The translations under genes and the position numbers were made by a program. The notes under the pieces are model-generated. The model was given only the letters and a program-made list of their open reading frames with translations, had not been told where the DNA came from and did no database searches. This document shows, piece after piece, positions 1-6,085 of a DNA stretch of 8,265 bases. The stretch is from Acidocella sp. GTDB lineage: Bacteria > Pseudomonadota > Alphaproteobacteria > Acetobacterales > Acetobacteraceae. Where the stretch lies: the NCBI GenBank assembly GCA_029077775.1, contig JAQNCU010000111.1, forward strand, positions 1-8,265. The letters are read 5' to 3'. Position 1 is the first letter of the stretch. Every line of letters starts with the position of its first letter.

Positions 1-26
1 GCCGCTTTTTTTTTCAAAAAAGCGGC
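1..26. repeat. Perfect 11-bp hairpin at the left edge
   Basis: Bases 1-11 (GCCGC followed by T6) are exactly complementary to bases 16-26 (A6 followed by GCGGC), leaving a four-base loop, TTTC. It lies 130 bases beyond the stop of the minus-strand kinase, and whatever lies further left is not visible. It could be a bidirectional transcription barrier between two operons or a dispersed palindromic repeat. It is not a textbook intrinsic terminator on the strand shown, because the T-run is inside the stem and not after it. The window cut may hide more of the left arm. Confidence 0.5.
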
Positions 27-56
27 TGCTTACCTGGATGTGTCACTGTCTTCGCG

Positions 57-146
57 GATTGGCATAATACTGCGGGGCTGGTGGGGCGGCCGCGCGTCAG
101 CAAAGAGTGTTATGCCAAGTGTCATCCTTTACGGCGATTGGTATAA
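57..146. repeat. Three copies of a TTGGYATAA motif, two forming a stem
   Basis: Bases 59-71 (TTGGCATAATACT) pair with 106-118 (AGTGTTATGCCAA) over 13 bp with one G-U, closing a GC-rich loop of 34 bases that contains a GCGGCCGC palindrome. A third, direct copy (GATTGGTATAA) lies at 136-146, ending just before the kinase stop codon. No T-run follows the stem on either strand, so it does not look like a simple terminator. It could be a processed RNA 3' end of the two-component operon, an operator set for a gene to the left, or the ends of a tiny repeat element. Confidence 0.4.
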
Positions 147-155
147 GCCGCCGGG

Positions 156-1529
156 CTAAACCGGTAGGCTGACCCGCACCCGCAGGCCGCGTTCAGGAAG
201 GTTATGCAGCGTGATATCTCCGCCATGCGCACGGATGATATTGCGTGCGATCGATAAACCAAGGCCCGAACCGCCGGTTTCCCGGTTACGGCTGGTCTCC
301 AGCCTGTGGAACGGCTCAAAGGCGGCTTCCATCTCATCGGTGGGAATACCGGGGCCGTTATCCTCGATGTCGATTTGCACAAGATCACGCGGTTGTGGCC
401 GCAGATGCACACGCGCGGCATCGCCGTATTTGATGGCGTTGCCGACCAGATTGGTGAGCGCGCGTTTGAGCGCGAGCGGCCGGGCACGCATCGCCAAATG
501 TTCGGGCCCTGCAAACCCTAGCGCATCGCCATGCGCCGGGTCGCCGTCTGCGGCTTCATCCAGAATCGTGCGCAGCAAGATCGGCAGGTCGATCCGGGTC
601 ACGGCTTCACTGGTCGTGACATCCCGGCCAAAGGCGATGGTCGCCGCCACCATCGCCTCCATCTCATCGAGATCGGCGAGCATTTTTGTGCGCTGTTCCT
701 CGTCATCCATATATTCCGCGCGCAATTTCAGCCGCGTGATCGGGGTACGCAGGTCGTGCCCGATGGCGGTGAGCAGAAAGGTCCGGTCCTCGACAAAACG
801 GCGAATACGCCCGGCCATGGTGTTGAAGGCCACCGCCGCGGTGACAATCTCACTCGGCCCTGTCTCAGGCAGAGCAGGCGCGTTCACCACATCGCGGCCC
901 AGCCGCTCCGCCGCTTCGGCCAGCGTGCGCACAGGTACCAGTAATTTGCGTACCGCCCAGAAGATCATGCTGGCCCCCAGCAGGCTCATGACGATAAAGG
1001 CGGTGGCGAAGCTTGGTGAGCGCCAGGGCGCGGGCGGCTTTAGTGGCGAGGTGATGGTCAGCCACATTGTGGCAGGCGACGGCGGGCCGGGACCGGTATC
1101 ATCCGACAGGCCGAAGCTGATGACATCATTTGGCGGGAACCCGATCCCGCGCAGAATGATGCCGTGCGGCCTGATCGAGCGTGGGATACCGTAGGCAAAA
1201 ATACTGGCCCGGATGATCTGCCGTGCCCCCAACGGAAGGGCATAGGTGGTGAAGGGCGAGGGCGGAAACGGGCTCAGGCTCAGGCTGTCGCTATCGGGCA
1301 AAGGCTCACGCGCCGCGGCGGCGATGCGCTGGTCGGGCGACGCCATCGCGATATGCCGGTAGATGATCACCGCCCGCGTGGCGAAATCCTGCTCCTCCTC
1401 GATCCGCTCCAGTTGGATCTGGTTCAATGTGTGGATCAGCAGGCCAAGCACCTGGATCAGTGCGAATCCCACCAAAAGAATCAGGCTGGTGCGCCCCGCC
1501 AGGCTGCGCGGCCACAGCGAAACCCTCAT
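156..1529 (-). CDS. Sensor histidine kinase, OmpR/EnvZ class
   Basis: Inner-membrane sensor kinase of 457 aa that should autophosphorylate and pass phosphate to the response regulator encoded just upstream. Order of parts: TM1 about 14-34; a periplasmic region of about 135 residues rich in Pro and Ser; TM2 about 172-192; HAMP about 192-245 (with the LLVPVRTLAEAAE start); dimerisation/phosphoacceptor helix with GHDLRTP, phospho-His at 258; then the ATPase domain with N-box NLVGNAIKYG (360-369), G1 box DNGPGIP (390-396), F-box FEPFHR and G2 box GGSGLGLS (419-426). All catalytic boxes are intact, so it should be active. The ATG overlaps the regulator's stop (TCAT at 1526-1529), so the two are translationally coupled. 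Domain order and a short PF-type sensor fit EnvZ-like kinases. The periplasmic region shows no recognisable ligand domain, so the signal is unknown. Confidence 0.93.
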   Translation of the reverse strand: MRVSLWPRSLAGRTSLILLVGFALIQVLGLLIHTLNQIQLERIEEEQDFATRAVIIYRHIAMASPDQRIAAAAREPLPDSDSLSLSPFPPSPFTTYALPLGARQIIRASIFAYGIPRSIRPHGIILRGIGFPPNDVISFGLSDDTGPGPPSPATMWLTITSPLKPPAPWRSPSFATAFIVMSLLGASMIFWAVRKLLVPVRTLAEAAERLGRDVVNAPALPETGPSEIVTAAVAFNTMAGRIRRFVEDRTFLLTAIGHDLRTPITRLKLRAEYMDDEEQRTKMLADLDEMEAMVAATIAFGRDVTTSEAVTRIDLPILLRTILDEAADGDPAHGDALGFAGPEHLAMRARPLALKRALTNLVGNAIKYGDAARVHLRPQPRDLVQIDIEDNGPGIPTDEMEAAFEPFHRLETSRNRETGGSGLGLSIARNIIRAHGGDITLHNLPERGLRVRVSLPV

Positions 1530-2245
1530 CTACGCTCAACAGGCGTGGACAACACATAGCCGCCGCCGCGCACTGTTTTGATAAGCTGGGCATTGCGCCC
1601 ATCATCTTCGAGCTTGCGTCGCAGACGGGACACCGCCACGTCGATCGCGCGGTCGAACGGCCCGGCCTGGCGGCCCCGCAGCAGGTCCAGCAGCATGTCG
1701 CGCGTCAGCACCCGGTTCGGCCGGTCCAGTAATGCGACCAGCAGATCATATTCGCCCCCGGTAACGGCGACTTCCACGCCGGTTGGGTCGAGCAGCCGCC
1801 GCCGCGCGGTCTCCAGCACCCAGCCGGAAAAAACATAGGTTTTTGCGGCATGTTCAGGTATGCGGTCGTCAGACTCACCCGTGCGGCGCAACACCGCGCG
1901 GATGCGGGCCAGCAATTCACGCGGGTTGAACGGTTTGGTGACATAATCATCCGCCCCCAGCTCCAGCCCGATGATCCGGTCGGTTTCCTCGGCCATGGCG
2001 GTGAGCATGATGATCGGCACCCGACTTTCCGCGCGGAACCAGCGCGCCAGCTCCAGCCCGCCCTCACCGGGGAGCATCAGGTCGAGCACGACAAGCTGAA
2101 AATGCCCGTTGGCGAAGGCGCGTTTGGCGTCTTTGCCATCCCGGGCGGCGGTGACCCGCAGCCGTTGCCGCTCAAGAAACCGGGCGAGCAGGTCCCGGAT
2201 CTCGCGGTCATCGTCGATCACTAGAATATGCGGTAGCGTTTCCAT
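1526..2245 (-). CDS. OmpR-family response regulator (winged helix)
   Basis: DNA-binding response regulator of 239 aa, first gene of a two-gene operon with the kinase. The receiver domain (about 5-121) has the acidic pair D11/D12, phospho-Asp D55 in VVLDLMLPG, T82 and K104 (TKPFNPREL). The C-terminal winged-helix domain (about 135-236) includes the recognition helix around DRAIDVAVSRLRRKL (198-212) and the usual GGGYVL ending (227-232). The reading frame stays open upstream as far as 2410, but I chose the ATG at 2245 because the family starts a few residues before the first beta strand (HILVIDDD) and the upstream extension is basic and unconserved in look. There is no strong Shine-Dalgarno sequence. 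Repeats of GTKRCAA directly upstream could be its own binding sites. Its regulon cannot be read from the sequence; the divergent decarboxylase operon is an obvious candidate target. Confidence 0.94.
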   Translation of the reverse strand: METLPHILVIDDDREIRDLLARFLERQRLRVTAARDGKDAKRAFANGHFQLVVLDLMLPGEGGLELARWFRAESRVPIIMLTAMAEETDRIIGLELGADDYVTKPFNPRELLARIRAVLRRTGESDDRIPEHAAKTYVFSGWVLETARRRLLDPTGVEVAVTGGEYDLLVALLDRPNRVLTRDMLLDLLRGRQAGPFDRAIDVAVSRLRRKLEDDGRNAQLIKTVRGGGYVLSTPVERR

Positions 2246-2249
2246 GGTT

Positions 2250-2304
2250 GTTACAATAGATAATTTCGGTCCGGTTTGGCAGGGTATGTTGCAATTGGTG
2301 ACAA
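2250..2304. promoter_or_regulatory. GTKRCAA repeats, possible response-regulator sites
   Basis: Three heptamers in the same orientation are visible: GTTACAA (2250-2256), GTTGCAA (2288-2294) and GTGACAA (2298-2304). The last two are exactly 10 bp apart, one helical turn, as expected for tandem binding of an OmpR-type dimer, and their complement (TTGYMAC) resembles OmpR half-sites containing GTAACA-like cores. They lie in the divergent region between the regulator gene and the decarboxylase operon, so either or both could be controlled. Binding by this regulator is inference. Confidence 0.35.
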
Positions 2305-2305
2305 T
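2276..2305 (+). promoter_or_regulatory. Candidate sigma-70 promoter for the decarboxylase operon
   Basis: TTGGCA (2276-2281; 5 of 6 to the -35 consensus) is followed after 18 bases by GACAAT (2300-2305; 4 of 6 to the -10 consensus). A start near 2312-2314 would give a leader of about 235 bases before the decarboxylase GTG. Two of the GTKRCAA repeats fall between the -35 and -10 elements, a position that would suit regulation. The match is moderate and alphaproteobacterial promoters are variable, so this is a candidate only. Confidence 0.3.
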
Positions 2306-2408
2306 TCGGATGCGCACCTGAATGGGGCGTGATTTCACTTGCGTCGCTTCGCCTTTGGCCGTATTGCGCCTTCCACGCAGCAACGTACGTGCCTCTGCCG
2401 GGCTTTTC

Positions 2409-2498
2409 ATGAGATCCGGTTACGTAACGACGCCAAGCGTTCTGGCAGCACTAATGGGGCAACCCGAAAGTGGCTGGTTCGTTGGACCGTTTCGATAA
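2409..2498 (+). CDS. Candidate leader peptide ORF, 29 aa, upstream of decarboxylase
   Basis: An open frame ends at TAA 2496-2498 with the C-terminal residues SGWFVGPFR. In-frame ATGs are at 2322 (58 aa), 2409 (29 aa) and 2454 (14 aa, MGQPESGWFVGPFR); none has a clear Shine-Dalgarno sequence, so the start shown is only a middle choice. What makes it notable is its stop, four bases before the hairpin that precedes the decarboxylase ribosome site. A ribosome pausing at the terminal Phe-Arg-stop would open that hairpin. The unrelated gammaproteobacterial SpeFL arrest peptide also ends in an Arg codon before its stop and controls an ornithine decarboxylase. A second open frame (TTG 2339 to TGA 2534-2536, starting RRFAFGRIAPS) overlaps and is an alternative leader that would end on the ribosome site itself. 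Confidence 0.35.
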   Translation: MRSGYVTTPSVLAALMGQPESGWFVGPFR

Positions 2499-2502
2499 CC
2501 AC

Positions 2503-2540
2503 GCCCGCCGCCTTTATCAGGCGGGCCATCATATGAAAGG
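2503..2540 (+). promoter_or_regulatory. Hairpin/pseudoknot able to mask the decarboxylase ribosome site
   Basis: The stem GCCCGCC (2503-2509) with GGCGGGC (2520-2526) has seven GC-rich pairs and the loop GCCTTTATCA. The loop bases CCTTT (2511-2515) are exactly complementary to AAAGG (2536-2540), the Shine-Dalgarno core of the decarboxylase, with G2510-U2541 as a possible sixth pair. Loop lengths (about 1, 4 and 9 bases) permit an H-type pseudoknot. No T-run follows, so this is better explained as translational control than as an intrinsic terminator. Folding and function are inferred from complementarity alone. Confidence 0.5.
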
Positions 2541-2548
2541 TGAGCGCG

Positions 2549-3670
2549 GTGACCCCCCTGATCGCATCATTTCTGAATTCATCCCCGGCAACGCCTTGCC
2601 TGGTCCTTGATCTTGACGTCGTCGCGCAGAATTTCGCGGCCCTGCGCCGCGCATTGCCGGATGCCGCGATCTATTACGCCGTGAAAGCCAACCCTGCCGT
2701 GCCGATTTTGCGGTTATTGACGGCGCGGGGCTCCAGCTTCGATGCGGCGAGCCTGCCCGAGATCGAGGCCTGCCTCGCCGCCGGTGCCGCGCCTGACATG
2801 ATCAGCTTTGGCAACACCGTGAAAAAACCATCCGCCATACAGGCCGCCTTTGCCCTTGGCGTGCCGCTTTATGCCTTCGACTCAATCGAGGAACTGCAAA
2901 AACTTGGCCTGCATGCGCCGGGGGCCAGGGTTTATTGCCGGATCGCGGTGAGTAACGCGGGGGCCGAATGGCCGCTTTCAAATAAATTCGGCACAACAAT
3001 CGCCCGCGCCCGGGAGTTGATGATGCTGGCGCCGTCTTTGGGCCTGCAACCGCATGGCCTTTCTTTCCATGTCGGCAGCCAGCAGACCGGCACGGCAGCC
3101 TATGAGGCGGCGATCGGCCAGGTGGCGATGCTGTTCACGGATTTGAAGACCCAGGGGCTCGATCTGCGGATGCTCAATCTGGGCGGCGGTTTTCCGGTCC
3201 GCTACCAGGATGATGTGCCGGGCACCGATGAATTCGGGGCAGCGATTATGGCCGCGATGGTCCGGCACTTCGGCAACGACCTGCCCGCCATCCTGATCGA
3301 GCCCGGACGGGCGATGGTGGGCAATGCGGGTGTCATCGCGGCTGAAGCCGTTTTGGTCTGCCGCCGGATTGAGGCAGACCCACGCCGCTGGGTCTATCTG
3401 GATATTGGCCGGTTTGGCGGACTTGCGGAAACCGAGGGTGAGGCGATCCGGTATCGCATCACGGCAGGCCCAGGCGCCACCGGGCCTGTGGTTCTGGCCG
3501 GGCCAAGCTGCGATGGCGTCGATGTGATGTACGAGAAAACCCCCTATGAATTGCCGCTGGACCTATGCGCGGGCGGGCGGGTGCTGATCCATGACGCCGG
3601 GGCCTATGTGACAAGTTACGCAAGCCAGAATTTTAATGGTTTCGCTCCGCTTGCCGAGCACTATCTGTAA
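2549..3670 (+). CDS. speF: Ornithine decarboxylase, fold-III PLP enzyme
   Basis: Decarboxylates ornithine to putrescine, the entry step of polyamine synthesis, in the cytoplasm as a PLP-dependent dimer with a TIM-barrel plus beta domain (eukaryotic-ODC/alanine-racemase fold). Numbering from the chosen start (373 aa): YYAVKANP with the PLP lysine K46; HVGS with H174; the phosphate-binding GGGFP (212-216); EPGR (251-254); GPSCDGVD with catalytic C321 and D322 at the partner site; and GAYVTSYASQNFNG with Y353. The Cys-Asp pair and the short length fit ornithine decarboxylase better than diaminopimelate decarboxylase. The frame opens at GTG 2540, but GTG 2549 is preferred: AAAGG (2536-2540) then sits 8 bases away, and the resulting MTPLIASFL resembles family N-termini. 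Its translation is probably gated by the preceding hairpin. The symbol follows alphaproteobacterial usage; it is not homologous to the fold-I E. coli SpeF. Confidence 0.92.
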   Translation: MTPLIASFLNSSPATPCLVLDLDVVAQNFAALRRALPDAAIYYAVKANPAVPILRLLTARGSSFDAASLPEIEACLAAGAAPDMISFGNTVKKPSAIQAAFALGVPLYAFDSIEELQKLGLHAPGARVYCRIAVSNAGAEWPLSNKFGTTIARARELMMLAPSLGLQPHGLSFHVGSQQTGTAAYEAAIGQVAMLFTDLKTQGLDLRMLNLGGGFPVRYQDDVPGTDEFGAAIMAAMVRHFGNDLPAILIEPGRAMVGNAGVIAAEAVLVCRRIEADPRRWVYLDIGRFGGLAETEGEAIRYRITAGPGATGPVVLAGPSCDGVDVMYEKTPYELPLDLCAGGRVLIHDAGAYVTSYASQNFNGFAPLAEHYL

Positions 3671-3698
3671 GGCTTACGTGCTTGCAGGAGGCAGCCAG

Positions 3699-4409
3699 AT
3701 GAAAACAATGATGTTAAAAGCGGCGGACGGCTCGGGTGAATTCGCGGCCCATTTATATGAACCGGCGGCAACCCAGGGCGGCGCGATGCGAGGCGCCGTA
3801 GTGGTCATCCAGGAAATTTTCGGTGTGAACGACGCCTTGCGCGCCACCTGCCAGGAACTTGCCGCAATGGGGTTCATTGCCATCGCGCCGGATTTATTCT
3901 GGCGGCAGGAGCCGAATGTGGATCTGACCGACAAATCCGAGGGTGAATGGAAGAAGGCCTTCGCCCTGATGAATGGTTTCGACCAGGATAAGGGAATCGA
4001 CGACCTGAAAGTCACGCTCGATGCCGCAAGAGCACTCCCGGGTGCGAGCGGCAAGGTGGGGACCATCGGGTTTTGCCTTGGTGGCCGGTTGGCGGTGATG
4101 ATGGCCACACGGTCTGATGCGGATGTTAACGTGTCGTATTACGGTGTCGGGCTGGACGGGCTGGTGCCCGAGTTCGGGCATATCAAGGCACCGCTGCTGG
4201 TGCATATCGCTGAGCAGGATGAATTCGCCCCGGCGGACAAAACCGCCAAGGTGATGGCGGCAGCCGAGCATCAACCGCTGATCGACGCGCATATCTATCC
4301 GGCTGTCCACCACGCCTTCGCGCGGGTGAAGGGCGTGCATTATGATGCCCGCGCCGCCACCATCGCCAATGGCCGGACCGCCGCTTTGCTGGCTGAAACG
4401 CTCGGTTGA
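3699..4409 (+). CDS. Dienelactone hydrolase family protein
   Basis: Alpha/beta hydrolase of 236 aa with the complete dienelactone-hydrolase triad: nucleophile C126 in GFCLGGR, D174 in HIAEQDEFAP and H205 in VHHAF, plus the family's E39 in the strand-turn QEIFGVN. Length is normal for the family. AGGAGG at 3686-3691, seven bases before ATG 3699, fixes the start and rules out the longer frame beginning inside the decarboxylase gene. It lies 28 bases after the decarboxylase stop and runs into the next gene with an overlap, so it is part of one operon. Classical members open dienelactones in chloroaromatic catabolism, but most genomic copies, including probably this one, are general carboxylesterases of unknown substrate. 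No aromatic-degradation genes are present here. It has no signal peptide, so it is cytoplasmic. Confidence 0.9.
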   Translation: MKTMMLKAADGSGEFAAHLYEPAATQGGAMRGAVVVIQEIFGVNDALRATCQELAAMGFIAIAPDLFWRQEPNVDLTDKSEGEWKKAFALMNGFDQDKGIDDLKVTLDAARALPGASGKVGTIGFCLGGRLAVMMATRSDADVNVSYYGVGLDGLVPEFGHIKAPLLVHIAEQDEFAPADKTAKVMAAAEHQPLIDAHIYPAVHHAFARVKGVHYDARAATIANGRTAALLAETLG

Positions 4410-5584
4410 TAAGCCGCCGCAGCCTTTGCGCTGCCGCCGGTATGGGGGTTCTCATACCGGCGACAGGGGGGGCGGACACTGGCAGACGGGTGCTCGCCGC
4501 CTCGTGCATCGCGGCGATGTCCACACAGCTCGCGGCTCTGCCAGATGGCCCGGTGCTGCTGAATAGTTATCTGGTAGAAACCGGGCCTGACCAAACGGAT
4601 TTCGACCTCACCCAGGCCAATGCCGCCTATGTTTATGACAATGCCCTGGCGGGACTCGCGTTCCTCGCGGCCGGACACCGAGACTCGGCCCAGCGGATCG
4701 GGCAGGCATTGGCCATCGCCCAGGACCATGACCGTTTTTACCATGATGGCAGGCTGCGCAATGCCTATCAGGCCGGGGCGATGGCGGTGCCTGCAAAGCT
4801 CCCCGGGTTTTGGGACAAAAGGGCCAACCGCTGGGCCGAAGACCCCTATCAGGTTGGCAGCCAGACCGGCCCCATCGCCTGGGCGATGCTGTTATGGGCG
4901 GCACTGGGCTTGGATGCCCCAGCCAACCGCGCGGGGGATTGGCTGGATGACCAGCTTCGCACCACCATCGGCTATTATGGCGGGTTTTATGGGTTCGAGC
5001 CGAACCCGTTAAAGCTGACCTGGCAGAGCACCGAGCAGAATACCGATCTGTATGCCGTGTTTCGCAAACTCGGGCGCGCGGAGGATGCGGCACATGCGGG
5101 CAGCTTCGTGACCGCGATGTTCGACCCGACCACCGGCAGGTTCAACGCGGGCACCGCCCCGGATGGTGAGCGCAACACCATGCTCGCGGCGGATGCCGGT
5201 ATCTGGCCGGAGCTTGCGGGGCTGGCACCGGCGGGCGGCGCGCGCCGCGCCATCGAACAACTGCGGCGGGGCGCTGGAATTGGTTTCTCGGATGCCAGCG
5301 GGAGCATCTGGCTGGAGGGCACCGCCTTCGCGGCGCTGGCCCTGACCATGACCCGGCGCGGCGCGGCGCTTGCCAATGTATTTTTTGGCACGTGCGCGCG
5401 AAATATCTCGCCGCAAGGCTATGTTTTTGCCACCGTCGCGCCGATGCTCTCCACGGGGCTCACGGTTGGGCCTTCCTTGGTAAACGCGCAGGCACCGCTC
5501 GCTTTTAATTATTACCGCCGGCCGGCCCTGAGCACGACTGCCTGGACCGCTTTGGCCGGAATGGGCGTAAATACGCTAGGGTAG
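4406..5584 (+). CDS. Exported alpha/alpha-toroid (six-hairpin glycosidase-like) protein
   Basis: Protein of 392 aa; I do not recognise a characterised family. The N-terminus MISRRSLCAAAGMGVLIP carries an S-R-R-x-L twin-arginine-like motif and a modest hydrophobic stretch, suggesting folded export. The rest is Ala/Gly/Trp-rich helical sequence with repeated helix-pair features: ANAAYVYDNALAGLAFLAAG (71-90), QTGPIAWAMLLWAALG (153-168), STEQNTDLYAVFRKLG (208-223) and WLEGTAFAALAL (302-313). This pattern is typical of alpha/alpha-barrel glycosidases, epimerases and lyases, with acidic candidates D78, E210, D214 and E304. The TTG start overlaps the hydrolase stop (TTGA at 4406-4409), with no Shine-Dalgarno, so translation is presumably coupled; ATG 4442 would remove the Tat motif. 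A carbohydrate-active role is an inference from fold-like features, not from identified catalytic residues. Confidence 0.7.
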   Translation: MISRRSLCAAAGMGVLIPATGGADTGRRVLAASCIAAMSTQLAALPDGPVLLNSYLVETGPDQTDFDLTQANAAYVYDNALAGLAFLAAGHRDSAQRIGQALAIAQDHDRFYHDGRLRNAYQAGAMAVPAKLPGFWDKRANRWAEDPYQVGSQTGPIAWAMLLWAALGLDAPANRAGDWLDDQLRTTIGYYGGFYGFEPNPLKLTWQSTEQNTDLYAVFRKLGRAEDAAHAGSFVTAMFDPTTGRFNAGTAPDGERNTMLAADAGIWPELAGLAPAGGARRAIEQLRRGAGIGFSDASGSIWLEGTAFAALALTMTRRGAALANVFFGTCARNISPQGYVFATVAPMLSTGLTVGPSLVNAQAPLAFNYYRRPALSTTAWTALAGMGVNTLG

Positions 5585-5595
5585 GGGAACCGCCG

Positions 5596-5928
5596 ATGAG
5601 GTCGATTGGGTTTCTGATATTAATGGGTTTCACCGTGCTGCCGATGCACGCCACGGCGGCGATGACTTGCGCCACTGCGATGAGCCTGGAGGCCAATAAT
5701 CCAGGGATCGAGACCGCCAGCATCAACAGCATGATCGCCAATGAATGGCAGAGCATGGACCAGGCGACGGTCGCGCATGGATTTGCGCCTGTGGCCTCGC
5801 GAATGTTGGCAAGCACGACATCCTCTCGGCTGATGAGCGTCCAATGCCAAGAGAATCCAGGGCAAATGCTGAGCACCGCGGCCGCGCAGGTCTATCTCGA
5901 AGCGCGGCGGGCGCTGGATGGCTATTAA
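5596..5928 (+). CDS. Small secreted two-cysteine protein, HdeA-like
   Basis: Protein of 110 aa with a clear Sec signal peptide (basic MRS, hydrophobic core IGFLILMGFTVLP, cleavage near HATA-AM at about 21-22). The mature part, about 88 residues, is helical, has just two cysteines (C25 and C84), and ends LMSVQCQENPGQMLSTAAAQV. The spacing of one Cys near the mature start and one in a V-x-C-x-x-x-P context before a terminal helix recalls periplasmic acid-stress chaperones of the HdeA/HdeB type. The similarity is by eye and weak. AGGGGA (5583-5588) lies 7 bases before ATG 5596, and the gap to the previous stop is 11 bases, so it is the last gene of the decarboxylase operon. An acid-stress role would sit well with amino-acid decarboxylation, but this is inference. 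Confidence 0.65.
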   Translation: MRSIGFLILMGFTVLPMHATAAMTCATAMSLEANNPGIETASINSMIANEWQSMDQATVAHGFAPVASRMLASTTSSRLMSVQCQENPGQMLSTAAAQVYLEARRALDGY

Positions 5929-6085
5929 ACGGCAAAAATTATCGCCCGTAATGGAGATTGGCACGGGATCGCGCATTGGCCTTCGGTTGCCTGGATTATC
6001 CCATGATGACATGGCGTTGGGGGCAAATGATACTGACATCGTCTGATTTATGCTGCGCTGCAACGTCGATTTACGGGCAAATTTG

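Larger units (their letters stand above)
2313..2548 (+). promoter_or_regulatory. Structured 5' leader of ornithine decarboxylase (speF-motif-like)
   Basis: About 235 bases precede the decarboxylase with no ordinary gene, but with dense pairing potential: ACGTGCC (2387-2393) with GGTTACGT around 2418-2425 (one bulge); GCCA/TGGC (2432-2435 with 2443-2446); GGTTC/GGACC (2476-2480 with 2484-2488); and GCCCGCC/GGCGGGC (2503-2509 with 2520-2526). An alternative pairing, CTGCC (2395-2399) with GGCAG (2444-2448), would exclude the TGGC hairpin. Established knowledge: a conserved cis-regulatory RNA called the speF motif occurs upstream of ornithine decarboxylase genes in alphaproteobacteria. Position, length and gene fit that motif; I could not run its covariance model. 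It probably tunes putrescine synthesis to polyamine or ornithine supply. Confidence 0.6.

Noticed and set aside
59..74. Sigma-54-like TGGCAT ... TGC element
   Set aside because: The spacing between GG and GC is nine bases instead of the required ten, and no regulated gene start is visible beside it.
211..1194. Long plus-strand open frame opposite the kinase gene
   Set aside because: It is the antisense shadow of a kinase with all catalytic boxes intact; its translation is Ser/Arg-rich and has no family features.
2246..2410. N-terminal extension of the response regulator to 2410
   Set aside because: It would add 55 basic residues before a standard receiver start and overlap the regulatory repeats and the decarboxylase leader; the ATG at 2245 fits family length.
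3636..3698. Upstream start of the dienelactone hydrolase inside the decarboxylase gene
   Set aside because: A perfect AGGAGG seven bases before ATG 3699 defines the start, and the extra 21 residues look unlike the family.
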